Origin: Callaeas wilsoni | Taxonomy: Eukaryota; Chordata; Aves; Passeriformes; Callaeidae | DNA length: 64,000 nucleotides | Direction: 5' to 3' | Assembly (NCBI GenBank): GCA_013398955.1 | Contig: VWPU01003052.1 | Span: 365,777 to 429,776, forward strand | Shown: positions 38,401 through 50,860 of the stretch, piece after piece | Layout: the number at the start of each line of letters is the position of its first letter | Position numbering within the stretch: the first letter of the stretch is position 1 | Program-made: the position numbers and the translations under genes | The notes under the pieces: generated by a model | What the model saw: the letters and a program-made list of their open reading frames with translations, nothing else | Databases searched by the model: none | What the model was told of the DNA's origin: nothing

Positions 38401-41400
38401 AATTAATATCTGGACAGGTTACTGGCTTGCTTTTAACCCACACTGCACTCAGATAAGTGCAAAGGGAGGATAGCATGCCCTTTTTCCCTGATAAAGTTGC
38501 AACCTCTTATTCCTGCTCTTCATTCACCTCCATGACCTGCTCAAGACACTTTTCTAATCGTGGTCCAAACCCCTAGTTTACAGGCATAATAGCAATGAGA
38601 CTGTCAGTAGCTGTCTCTGTGAAATCCAACCGCTTTTCAGGATCCCCTTCTTTTAGATGTGTTTCCCTCGCCCTTCTGCCACACACTTGCAACTGGCATT
38701 ACAGTGTCAGATCAGATGGCACACATGGAAAGCCAGAGCCCCAGCACATTTGCTAGTGGCTTTTGCTTCTCTTAGCAGTGCAATCTCTTGTGCTTATCCA
38801 GCTTCAGGGACAAGTCAGTTCTGCGCTCCATCCTCCCTGTCTTCCCTCCCTGCCTTCCCCTTCCCAGGAGCTCTGTGTTTGTGCTTCACTGCAAATCACC
38901 CGCTGGGCTCTGGGCTCTGGGCTCCTTCTGCAGCTCCTTCTACTTGGAGACTGGCGACAGAAGCCTCCAGCGTGCCTCCGTCAGGGGTGACCTGGACTTT
39001 CACCTGCCAGCATCGGGCGCTGTGCCATCAGCTGCCAAACTGGCACAGCTCCACCGGCTGCAGCAGCTGAGCGCTTCTGTTGTCACTCAACCCAGGACAT
39101 CTCCACGGAGTCTGATAACACATCTGCTAATTAATGCCGGTTGTGATCATTGGTCAGATCCTCAACTGGGCTAAATTGAAATGGGTCCATTTAAGCCTGT
39201 GACAATTAGCAGCAGCTTAGAGCTGACCCGACAGTTTTCTCTATGACGTGAATATATGTCTTGTTCAAAGTGAGAAAAACCCACCAACAAATTGCATAAA
39301 AACTACCAAATGATCAGAAAATGAAATGAGTGTTACTAACTCCCTGCCCAGGCCAAATTACAGTGGTGGCAAAGAAGTGATAGCCCCAGGTGTGTTAACA
39401 ACTCTCTGAGCTATCCAAGCTGCTTATAATAAAAATAATTAATAATAATAGATGTGCTTCTGGACACATTTATCTTTCTGTAAAGAGAGCCTAATGAGTT
39501 TGTCTTTTAAAAAACAGACTATCAGAAAATTTAAACGTGATTCTATTAACTTGTAAGCATAGCGTTTTATATTTTAACAAGAGAACAGATCAAATCTGTT
39601 CTTGAATTCAGTTTTTGAGACTTGTAAGCAACATCAGTAAGTAAAAAGGAGCAGTTCAAGAATTTTCTTTGTATTTTGTTTCTGCCCTTTGTCAAAATTT
39701 TATTTCGGTCAATACTTCCACCCTGTTAGCTTGTATCACCAGTCCTCTCAACCATAACAAGCCGAGTTGTAGAAGGTATTAAACAGAGGTAAGGAAGGTA
39801 CTCCTGGAAAGAAAGCAAAAGTTTGATAGGTTGTGTCAAAAGGAACTGCGGTTATTATTATAATTTATTATTTGTTAAGCACTGACAATGTGCTCAGTTC
39901 TGCTGATTAAGTTTTTCTGAGCAAGTTCTACTGATTATCTTCTGAGGACAACACACTGTACTACAAAGAAGATATGTGACAGCTATCAAGACTTTTGCTT
40001 TCAAGACTCACTTAGCAAAACAATTACATGCCAGTTATGCAGGTTTTGTGGAAAAAAAGAGAGAAAATGCATAAACTGAGTAAATATCATGACTTTTGTG
40101 TTCACTAATTTTCCTACTCCAGATCTCTCACTTCAGCACTGTCTCACAATCTCAAAGTTACAGTGAGATTTGAGGAAGATCTAAAGCCTCATCCCTGCTT
40201 ATATTCAGTTATAAGCCTCATGTTATATTAGAGGCAAGCACACAGGCTGTATTGTTAGAATCTGTCTTTGGATCTGGGACTCACTCCCCAGCAAGGGCAG
40301 AGATGGCTGAATGGGGCCAGCCTGAGACAGACAAAAATCAGAACAACTCCAGACTCACACACATATTTCCTTCACGCCACAGCGCAGATCAGACAGAGCT
40401 AGCCAGTGCTCTACTCGTAGGTGGTGATCTGACCTTACAAAGACATTTGGGGTGCAGGTGCCACAAGGGAGCCTTCCTATCCTTGCTAGGCTGTCACGGC
40501 TGTTTCTCTAACAGACCTATTGTTAAGTTTCTCCAGCCTGAGCTATAGGCACTTTTTTGTGGGGCATCTAGGAGTCAAGGATGTTGGGGTTCTGCTGGTC
40601 TAGAGCCACTGCAGATATTCTATTCCTATGAACTTTGTGCGTGATTTACTTCTACTTTAGCATGTAAAGAAATCACAGTTTCTTCCTCCACCTTTACCCT
40701 CAGATCATTTATGTATAGTTTACCTCCAGGGTGGAAGATTCCCCAAAACAGGCGTTTGATGGCAAAATAATGTCCATGCATCTGTGTATACACAGCAAGG
40801 GACGTGGCAGAGGACTGCTCTAAGAATCTCTGGCCAAATTTGCGTGTTAGGAGGGTGCCAAACAGACATTGTCCCTTGCCCCAGCCAGGCAACACCTAGG
40901 CTTTCAAACCACAGCACTGCTAGAGCTCCAGCTGTGCAGATGTTCTTAGAAGAAAAACTCCCTTTTGTCTGCTTCTATCCTTTAGCCTGCACACTTCCCT
41001 AAATCCTGCCAGCATGCTTTTTTTTTTTGTAACTGACAGAGAGAAGTGAGTTCTTATATAAATCTTTTGTGTGAAGATCAAACTGCGTGCATGTAGAACT
41101 ATTTTTTTTTTAGGGGAAAATCTGCCCTAAAATAATCATTCCATGTTATCCTCACAGAGTGTCTGTGCTGCCTTTTAAAATGCATCCAAGGCCACCCTCA
41201 AGAGCAGACTCAACACTGTCAGGCGGCGGGCTGCAGCTGAAGTCTCCGTGCATGCAGGGAGGGCAGAGCGTGGGCAGCCTAGGGCAGGATTGGGGTCAGG
41301 GGCGATGCAGCTGGAAGGGACCGTAATCTGAGTTGCTCCTTGTACACAATGTCAGCCTTTGTACTGATAGAAGCTTGGGCAACTCGGGAGCCGAGCTGGG

Positions 41401-43703
41401 TCATGTGAAAAAGGTGTTTCTTTACCTAGCCAGCTTGGACTCCTCAAGCATCCAGCTGGCAGACCCTGAGGTTTCAGTCAAATCGTGTAAGTTAACATTA
41501 GTTTACTAATAGACCAAGGAGTAGAGGATTTGGTTGAGAAAACATAGCCATTCATTTACAAACTCAGAAACCCTTGTAATGGAGAGGAGAATCAGCAAAA
41601 ATGATCGACTGATAATAGTACTATTGGGAAATTCTTTTTAAAAAAAGAAAATACTAAAGAAGATAGCCCCAAACGGCAGTACAACAGCAATTTCAGGGTC
41701 AATTTCAGAGCTGCTTTGTGTCTCACTATTTACAATTTAATTACCAGCTAGAAAAATGATCAGGTATTAGGTATAGTCAAGTCCCCATGTGTGACTCCAA
41801 GCAATAGTACAACTCACTGTAGCAGCTTAATCTTTGGGAAGCCTCCCTCTCTCCCTTTTTCACTATTTCTCTTCTTCTTGCTTCCTTCTTATGCTCCCAA
41901 TTTCCTTGAATATAATATAGTTAGGGTATTACATCCAGCTCTAATTTTCCCAGAAGTGGCAGCTCTTAAAAAACAGCACAAGTTCTTTTACTCAAGACCA
42001 TAAAAATGGATTTGCACTCCAGTGCAACCATCTAATAGACAGATGAACCAATTCCATTAATATAAAAACATTCTACCTGTGCCCATCTCCCAGCAAACCT
42101 TTTGCCAAAAATGAAAAAAACCCTTATCTAGCCTTTATTAAAGTGCAGAAAAATCAACTTCCTTTCACTCCCCCATTCATTTTCCACCACTGTGATTTTC
42201 TAAATTTCAGGCAGGCCTGTGACCAAGAGCTGCAGGGCCAAAAGTGGCTGGATGTGCTGTGTTCCTGGCCCAAATGGAAGCAGGAAATACTAAACATCTT
42301 GCATGGAAGCCTGTTCTCATCGGGTTTATAGCCCAGCTTTTTTCATCAAAAGCAGTGAGGATAGTACACAGTTCAGAAATGCATCGAAGCATATGGGAGT
42401 CTCTCTACACTAATCCTCCTTTTGAGCTTCATCCAGCACTAAATCAGAGCCACACCGGAGAGAAAAATAATGTAATAACTTGTGGAAAATACATGGCTCC
42501 TCTCTGTTAGGGTATGGAAAATCAAACATGACTCACTTTTCTCCTTAAAAAGTGTTGGAGGAATATTAAAAGCGTAAAGCATGGCAGAGACAGGAAAAAA
42601 AATGAAAGTCAGATACCTTTTATACTTTGCTGCCCTGGGACTACACATGCCCATGCACCATGGGCTACATGTGCAGGGCAGTCTTTGCTGGGACAGCACC
42701 AACAACCTTGGAAGGGTAACACGATAACGACACAGGTGACAAAACTCACCTGAGAGGCTAAGAAAACACCTTTTGGCAGAGTTAACCTGCACCATGCTCA
42801 CAGCATTGCAACTGCAGCCACCACTTCGAGAGGTCCCCTGAGAGCATCGCTGCTGGAATTCTGGGGAAGAAAGGCTGCACAGTCTTATTTTCCCGGACAG
42901 AATACAGGGCTCTCTGTCGGAGGGAGAGAAAGGGTTTCGCTGAGCTCATCCAAGGACAAGAGGGCCCTATGGCTGCACCAAGGCCCGAGGAGTGTGCTGT
43001 CAGTGCTACCTTGGACATGGGAGGCAGAGTGGTGACACCGAACCCCCCACCACAGCCTCTGGCCTCACCTACTGAAAGCAAAAACAACAGAAAAAGCAGC
43101 GAGAGGAGATCTACACCAACTTCTCAAGATGCTGTAGCAGGGAAGCACAGGCTGACCAGGGCTTGATCCTTTCATTGCTTTTTCTGCATGTCAAAAGAAA
43201 AAAAAATTTCAAAGAAGTACAGCCTTGATCCACATGCTCCAAATGCCACTCTCTGGACCTCAGACTGGTGACAGAAAGAAAGGTTTTCAACAGAGCTTGC
43301 TTCAGGAGTGCTGATGTGTTAGGGAGCTGAAAAAGAGCTGTCAGCTGACAAAATGATGTGGGTAGTTAAGGATACAAGTTAGGAGAGGGATTGGCTATGT
43401 AATTAGCAACAGGAAAAATAAATGCAGCTCCAAGCACACAAGCAGGTGCAGGTGCAGAGCCAACTTAGAACTTGTAAACAGCCTATAGTTTCCATACATA
43501 AGTTCTTGCAAACAGCCTATTGTCTCCATACATAAATATCTTCGAACTAGAATTTTCTTGATCATATTTATTGCCTTTTCCTGATTAAAACTGAGAGAAA
43601 TCCTTTTTTTTTTTTTTTACCTAAAAGAAAGAAATCAGTATATGACTCCCAGTTCTTGAAAATTATTGACCAGAATCTTGTTTGGCATAACTCAGCCTTG
43701 CTA
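35478..43703. other. Non-coding stretch
   Basis: No supported gene. The longest open frame (35463-35972) has no recognisable domain and begins within an old CR1 end. GC is raised at 38.65-39.1 kb, 41.2-41.4 kb and 42.6-43.1 kb without CpG clustering. A 34-bp tandem duplication lies at 43471-43538 and a T run near 43602-43619. Confidence 0.5.
43471..43538. repeat. 34-bp tandem duplication
   Basis: Two adjacent 34-bp units share the core AAACAGCCTAT and the block TCCATACATAA with a few mismatches (43471-43504 and 43505-43538). Confidence 0.85.
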
Positions 43704-43992
43704 TCATAGAATCATAGTTATTACAGAATTATAGCATCACAGAATTGTTTGGGTTAGAAGGGACCTCAAAGACCATCTAGTCCAACCCCTCTGCCATGCA
43801 CAGGGACACCTTTCACTAGACCAGGTTGCTCAAAGTCCCATCCAACTTGGCCTTGAACACTTCCAGGGGTGGGGTATACACAGCTTCTCTGGACAACCTG
43901 TTCCAGTGCCTCACCAGCTTCTTAGTGAAGAACTTCTTCCTAATATCTAATCTAAACACACCCTCTTTCAGTTTAAAACTAAATTGCCATCT
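43704..43992 (-). mobile_element. CR1 LINE 3' end, antisense
   Basis: Starts TCATAGAATCATAG, then 'gggttagaagggacctcaaagaccatctagtccaacccctctgccatgcacagggacacc', 'ccaggttgctcaaagtcccatccaacttggccttgaacacttccaggg' and 'caacctgttccagtgcctcacc'. This is a well preserved, probably fairly young, 5'-truncated avian CR1. Its open frame is element-derived. Confidence 0.97.
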
Positions 43993-45835
43993 ACAAAGCA
44001 GAGCATCTTTACCCCAGCTTAAGATTTTCTCCCATATGCTATTTCTTTAGAACAACTTGTCCTCCTCTCTTTTCCTTTTTTTTCTTTTTTTTTCACAATA
44101 TGCATCTGGTTTAAGGTGACTTTTTCTTTCCCAGCATATGGAGCTGAATGATTATGATGATTTCGATTTATTTTAAATCACAGTCTATTAAATGGAAAAA
44201 TAAATGCTAATATGTTGATATGGTTTACTTCTGAATGAATTATTGACATGAATGAGTAGTTGCTTCTATCATAATTACTCTTTATTAAATAAATATATTT
44301 TGAATTAGAGATCCTTGATTAAGAAATAACATTTTTGTCTGAAAATTGTTCCTCTGAGAGTGGTATAAGAAATACCTTACATTACTCTATGGAGGAAAAA
44401 AATAAAAAAAAGAGCCAGTGAAATTATTCTAATTTTTATCTTTTCCTTTGCTCTGTGAATTTGGCAGTGCTTTGTGCATATTCCCTTACACTGCTTCTGT
44501 CCTCTAATCAGTTAAGTGAGGCTCTTTCCCCTCTGTTGTTTGTGTGGATCTGTCACATAGCACCTAGAGACAGAAAAAACCATTTTAAATAGGAAAATGC
44601 AAAACACAAAAACTAAAGGATTGAGGATCAGATACCTGAAACTCCTCTCAACATTTTCTTTCACGCTGAGCACGTTTCAGATTAATGGTGACTCTTTAAC
44701 ATAAATAATGATCTAATGAAATAAATATGAAATCGAAAGAATCGTAAGAAGAATTTTACATTTAAGAATGCCATCTGTGTAACACTTAGCCTAACAATGA
44801 AATCATTTCAGTGCCAAAACAGCTCACTCCGCTTCCAGCACAAGTTACAGGAGAGGGTAATGGCTTTGCGAAACGGCGTAAAAGTCTGAGTTCAATCACA
44901 GAAGGAACACCTGGGTTCAAACTCACTCTGCTTCACATAAACAATGGATCTCACACATGAGTTTTGAACTTACCCCTGCTAATATTTCTACCTCGAGTCA
45001 TCAGAAATTTTTCACAAAGCTGACGATTTTTATTGCAAGGAAATTTAGATATCAGAGAAGAAGATTATTTGGGTCAATGTGAGGGGGTCTTGCAACAACT
45101 ATTGCACTGATCCTCTGCTTTCCAGCTGTGGAATCCAGAGTCAGTATTGTCTGACTGAAGTGCACAGGACTCGGAAACAAGATCCTGTTTAAGTATATCT
45201 GTAGCAAGAAAAATTCCCTCATAAAGCACTTAGGACTTAACAGCAAGCCAATTATCAGTTTTTAGGATCAGTGTCCTAAGCCACAGGTCTGTCTAGGCAC
45301 GCACTGGGAAGCTCTGTGTCACAGGATGGAGATGCTGTTTATGTGAAAGGAAGCCAAGCTCTTGCCATGTGCAAGGAGGAGCAGCAGAGCCACGCAGAAC
45401 ACAATGGAGATTGTTTGTTTATACCAGCTGAAGAGAAGGGAACATATTTGTTTTGAGTGAGCTGTGTTAGAATACATATTGTTGTATATGCCCAGGCCTC
45501 ATTACACCATGCTAGTCTTCAATATGGATCAGATCCTAAAACTGCTCGACATACTGAAATAAATGTGAGTTCTACCCACAGAACATCTCCAGACTTAGGC
45601 CTCATGTCTGTCAATGTCATCTCAAAAAAACAAATGTTCAAAGAAGAAAAACAACAAAAGTATCTTAGAGACTGTGGAAGATGCTCACGTGTGGTAGATG
45701 CGATTCAAGGGGATGCTAAGGAATTACTTGGAGGGAGAGAAATCCACATATCAAGACTGGAGAAAAGAGTGGGCCTGGAAAAAAGGAGAGAGAATTAAGT
45801 TTCACTGAAAGAAATATTTCTTATTTGTATTTCAG
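43993..45835. other. Non-coding stretch
   Basis: AT-rich, with pyrimidine runs near 44070-44095. Nothing recognised. A frame at 45457-45798 is open and ends 37 nt before the exon-like segment at 45836, but shows no domain. Confidence 0.45.
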
Positions 45836-46030
45836 AAGTTACCGTGAAAGCGAGAGGAAATTCTTCCTTCACATCAACGATGAGGCCACATTAACGTCTC
45901 CTCAGGCAAAGGTGGCCACAGCTCATATTTTGCTTAAAGATATAATCGTGAGGGCATTCACAGAGGAAGAGTTAAAGTGCTGTTCAATAAACAACCTGAA
46001 GTGCTGTATGCTGTATTCATATAAGGAAAG
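45836..46030 (+). CDS. Candidate exon of unknown gene (symmetric, splice-bounded)
   Basis: I do not recognise the product. A good acceptor (TTCTTATTTGTATTTCAG, ending 45835) and a consensus donor (GGAAAG|GTATGAG at 46031) bound a 195-nt segment that is open in one frame. Its length is a multiple of three and both ends are phase 2, as in a cassette exon. The frame starts SYRESERKFFLHINDEATL, is charged and mixed in character, and later has two CC pairs. The open frame runs past the donor to 46079. No neighbouring exon was identified, so this could be chance; about 1 in 4 that it is real. Confidence 0.22.
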
Positions 46031-49000
46031 GTATGAGCCAACAGAGAGAGATGTTCAGCTGCAATCAAAGAGGATCTAAGCCTAACTGAGCGCTCACATG
46101 ACAGTTGGGATCATTTCGGATCCCTTCCAATGAAGATAAAATAGCATCAAAAGCAGAGAGGTTTTTTTCTTTCTTTTAAGGATGAAAACACAACATCATT
46201 AGTCAAATTTACTCTGAACTTCCACCTCCTCATGTTGATTTGTACTCAGGTTCAGTAAACATATCTTTCCATCAAGGTAAATAAATGTAAAAGCCCATCA
46301 GTAACTTAATTGCTTAACGATGGATGCAGTGTGGGGTGTAACACTGTTTCTGACTATACTGTTGAAGTTAACGACCTCTCAAAAACACCTATTATACAGC
46401 TTGGCAGTAAAAAAAAAATCTGTTCCTTCTTGAAAATCTGCTTACAAAATTTCAACCATTTTTTCCTGATGTAGGGGAGGGGGTGGAAACCTCTGAGGAC
46501 AATTTTTCTGGTGGACTGATGTAAAATGGAGTGTATTCATTTGAGATGCCACCCTGTGTGGGCCTGCATGACCCAGGGAAATTAGGCTTGAGAGAAGTGG
46601 GGAGTCCACAGAGAGGGCAGAAGTTACACAGCCCAGGGAAAACATCTCCAGATTAAAATGCCCATGATTCTGAGTGGGACCATTCGCTGGGAGGGGTTGA
46701 GGACTCAGTCCACAGATGTCAGGCAGGAGCCTGATCTCGCATGCGTAGCACACACCTAGGGACATCTGGGAATGTGCCCTCCTCCTCTGTCCTTGCACAC
46801 CTAGAGCCCTGGATTGAGGACCCATGGGAGAAAGCAGTTGTTCCCATTAAAACCAAGCCGTTTAATAGAGGTGAAGGCAAAATCAGCTCTCCAATGAGAG
46901 AACAGTGAGGGAGGAGGCTACGCCAAGCATCTGAGAGTGAAATCTGGCTCACGGTGGGCAGGCAGGCACAGAGCAGAGGCACAGCTGCCAGCCTGACATG
47001 ATGGATCAGAAAAGCTACTAAGGAGCTGCGAGAGTCCAGGCAATTGAAACAAAGCAAAACATGAAAAGGCAATAGGTCAGACCTTCTTTGCAATCTATCA
47101 ATTAAACAAGCATCCACTTCCAAAGGAGTGTGATGTCCTAAGCAGTAGACATCCCAGCACGTGACTGCTACTGTGATGGAGGGAAAGGCTTACCAAAAGG
47201 AATTAATAATAATAATTACTAGTAGCGCTAATAATTTAGTTGAAGTTGTTCTTTAGTGAACCCCTCCGAGGAAATAACATGGTTAGGCTTTTTGGCTTAA
47301 TTCTATAGTCCCATACCAGCTTCACTCAGCCCATTGGAAAACAAAGGTGTGTTCAAATCTGTCCGTTACATGGGAGGCTTGTGCCAAAATCTTGCCCTCC
47401 TTCAGTTAGGCAGCAGTGGTTAGTGCCACGGAGTTGGCTTCAGCTGCTTTCTCCAAAACCCTGAAGCTTTCAGAAACATTCATTTCTGCTGGCATCACTC
47501 AAAAGCTCATTGTTAGGATTTGTTCTCATTGGCATGCATGAACTGAGACTGATGTACGGGGTGATCCAGAGTGACAGCCTTCAGCCCCAAAAGTGGATAC
47601 CTGCTTCCCTTAGAGTCCAGGGACTCCCACTTGACTCAGAAGGATATATGCAAAAATTATCTTTCCTCTCTCATTTGCGTGTGTTAAGGCTAAGTGTGTT
47701 CAGCCAAATTAGCAATCAGGCAAACTGTGCATGCAGAAATCTGCACTTGTACAAACTGTGCATTTTTTTTGTAACATTCCAAGATTAAATATCTTGACAA
47801 AAGATGAAAACCCTTTAACAAATCTGCCCCTAGAGAAAAGTAACATTTTTTTATTCCATTTACTGTCAAACGACATATAGTTGAACACAGTCCTATAGGT
47901 TGATTTGTTGCTTTAAATAATGTCACTAACATCCAGATATCAATGTGATGGTGCAGAAAAAAAGAGTTCACATTGAGCTAGATTCAATTACAGACCTAGA
48001 AATTGAAATTAAGTCTGATGCTACATGCTTAATTCATGTTTGTGTGACTGAGAAAGGGAGTATCTGGTTTACCTTGAATTTCCTGTCTTAGTGTGGTGAA
48101 AACATGACCCATCGCATTAATTAAAAAATAGTTTTCAAATGTAACTTAAGTGGTATTGCACTGGCAGGAGAAGACAAACACCTTTTTGTCCTTGACATGT
48201 TATGTGATATAAAGGAAGCTGTTCAATAGCTTTTTCCTCAATTCCAAGGTAGGTCTTACAATTCTCACTGAAGAACAGGAAAATGGTATGATGACATCTC
48301 GCAATGAGTAGCCAAAGATTCTGCTTTACTAAAAATAAAATTAAAGCATTTATCCCTCAAAACTCATAACCCTCTTCTGACCACACCATTTAAACAGATG
48401 CCTATAGGTAGTTATCACATAGGTTATGCAGGTCTATATTTGTCTAATTTGAGTGTTATACCCAGGCTGGTATGTTCACGTTTAATATCCCAAAATCCTG
48501 TATCATAGCAATGGACTTTCAACCAGCACACATTTGACTACTGATTTCACATATGCGGCTGGGACTAACTTTTCTCCTAATATGGTGATGGCACAGGCAC
48601 TATTTAAATGATTCCTGAGCCTTGTAAATATACACCAGATGTATCTTTTGTAAATGTTACATTTTTCAACATCTCAGCATTTGTGAATAGTTGAAAGCGA
48701 TGCCAGCCATGCTTTAATGGGGCACAGAAGCGTACTGCATTCAAAGAAATGGCACACCATTGCAATAGTCAAAATTACAAGTGCTGTCAAAAAGCTACAT
48801 TTTTGCTTTATTGATTAGCACCAGGTAACGCAGTGCTTCACATCGTACCTTCATACGTGCCTCTTTCAGCTGACGATGTTTCCGTGCACATGGGTAACCC
48901 AGAGAGGGATGCGGCACTCCCAGGACTGAGCTGAGGAAGGAGAAGGGCAGAGAGGCCTGGAGAGCCACATGTGTCCCCTCAGCCACTATGATGGCCAGAG

Positions 49001-50637
49001 GTGGAAGCAGAAGGGCTGACGGAGCCACCACTCCCACAGCCGTGGTCACAACCCACTGCCACAGGGATGTGCCCACCATCCCAGAGCTGGGGAGGGAACA
49101 AAGCTCACCTTTCCCACGGGTACTGAAGCAGGTGGAAGCTACGATGCATTTTGCTGCAGCTCAGGCTGCTGCTGTTTGGTCCTCCCTTGCTGCAGAGCTA
49201 ACTCAGCACCAAGGAGAGGTATACCCCGTTAGGAACCTCTCCGTGAGTGCGGAGCGAATTCAGCTGTAAGAAGAAGCCACCTCCTGGGCTTTTCCAGATC
49301 TCTCCATTTCCCTAAGCTTTTCCTGGCTTTCCTGTGTCATTGTAGAAACCTCACAGAAGACCCAGGAGCACACGTGTAACAGGTTACGGGAAATATGCTC
49401 TCTGCACCTTCTACCTCCTGGCACTCGCTCTACCCATCACCACCACATCCAGACTGCCCCCACATTCTCCCGGTTAGCACCAGGCAGTAAAAGGAGCTGT
49501 CAGAAATCAGCCATCACATTTGCCTAAAAATGCACATTTTTGCAAGATTTGTCCCCCAACTCTCCCACAGATAAGAGGAAAGACCTTTATAACATTGCAC
49601 AATTACTATTATTTGTAAGTCAGAGTGTTTTTGCTCAGTGAATTTTGTGCTGGAATTGCACCATGCGACTCAGTTCAGCAAATCAGCTAAAATCAGAGCT
49701 AGGTGACACAGGACAATAAACTTAGACGGAATGGACTAGACATAATGCCCCACTACAAGTATTATTTCCAAGTTCACAGGCTTGCAAATTAAAATGTCCC
49801 TGGATCACTGCCATAAAAAAGAACATTAAAAATCAGGGGAAGAGGTCTGGGCATCTGTTAGAAGCATCTAATATATACCAAATGTGTATGCTGAGCTTCT
49901 TAGATATATGCATTGCTGAAATTTAGCCTACGATTAATGTAAAAGTAGAAATATTTTAATTGTATTTTTCCATTTGATATTCAAATGAAAAAAATATATC
50001 TTATTAAACACAACACTTGGTTTTGCTATTTTAATAAAAAATAAGTTGTTGAGGAAAAGAAAAGCAAAACTACTGATTCCTTTCCTTATGATGATCAAAT
50101 GAGTCTTTCATGTTTGTATCTTATACTTCACTTTTTAGCATTTTGAGGCAAATAGCAGATATCAAAACTTAGTAAATAATCAAAGACTTATTCAGTTTTC
50201 CAAACTGTCATGCTGCTTATCTTGTAATAACTGATCTCTTAGGTAGCATAAGCTATTTAATTGCTACTGAAGATTATTTGAATGAAAAAAGAGACGACAT
50301 TCTCCCTTACCCCTCAAAAAGACAAAACTATATTCTTCAAAAAGACACATGCCGTCAGATAGATTCTGATCTCTTCTACACATGCACAAGTGCAGTAGCT
50401 AATTTTACAAGATTTGATAGGAGCTGTGTATCTGAGATTACACCCTGTCCTCCAGACTGCACATTCCACATGGAAAATGACTTAATTTGGAAATAAATTT
50501 TGTTGCTGATAAATCCAGACTCTCAAGTCTCTGGGCATCCAAAGAATCAAACCTATTAAATTATTTTTAAAAACAGCTACAGCATTTTAAAGGGACTTTT
50601 TACAGTGTTGGCAAAGTGCGTATTCATGTATCCCCCC
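46031..50637. other. Non-coding stretch
   Basis: No supported gene. GC is somewhat higher at 46.5-47.1 kb and 48.85-49.5 kb, with overlapping frames on both strands but no domain. A phrase at 46106-46132 loosely resembles a CR1 end but is too short to call. Confidence 0.45.
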
Positions 50638-50676
50638 TGACATGATAGACTGTAATGGCTCCAGTCTGTCATGTCA
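50638..50676. repeat. Hairpin: 14-bp inverted repeat
   Basis: TGACATGATAGACT (50638-50651) pairs with AGTCTGTCATGTCA (50663-50676) across an 11-nt loop. The single non-Watson-Crick position would be G.U or A.C depending on the transcribed strand. It is too short for a typical pre-miRNA and there is no run of T after it. It lies at the left edge of a block that looks conserved. Confidence 0.85.
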
Positions 50677-50860
50677 ACCATCTGCATATTAAACAGTCCC
50701 TAAGTACACATTGACACAGCAGACCCTAATAGCTCTGAAGCCGTAACAATCTATTGAGTCAATAATATGCATGTTAAAGAGCATCTCCTGTACTTCCATC
50801 AATATCTTTTATCTTTTCCTTAATTTGTATCTTCTTTTTATATGTATATTCAGAGTTAAA
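50677..50860. promoter_or_regulatory. Possible conserved non-coding element
   Basis: Contains octamer/POU-like and homeodomain-like cores (TGCATATTAAA, AATATGCATG) and no open frame. Judged by texture only; no conservation data. Confidence 0.22.

Noticed and set aside
38788..39174. RGDLDFHLPASG phrase resembling a P-domain start
   Set aside because: The rest of the frame is Ser/Leu/Pro-rich with no further P-domain blocks; treated as coincidence.
42207..42331. Frame with WKQEILNILHGS after an acceptor-like site, as a later convertase exon
   Set aside because: Spacing and remaining residues do not fit the family and it is 28 kb from the P-domain exon.
46106..46132. Short CR1-like 3' phrase (GGATCCCTTCCAA)
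   Set aside because: Too short and without the ATTCTATG tail or upstream CR1 blocks.
50278..50496. Plus-strand 72-codon frame with several cysteines
   Set aside because: Protein-like look but no splice signals, no domain and no partner exon.
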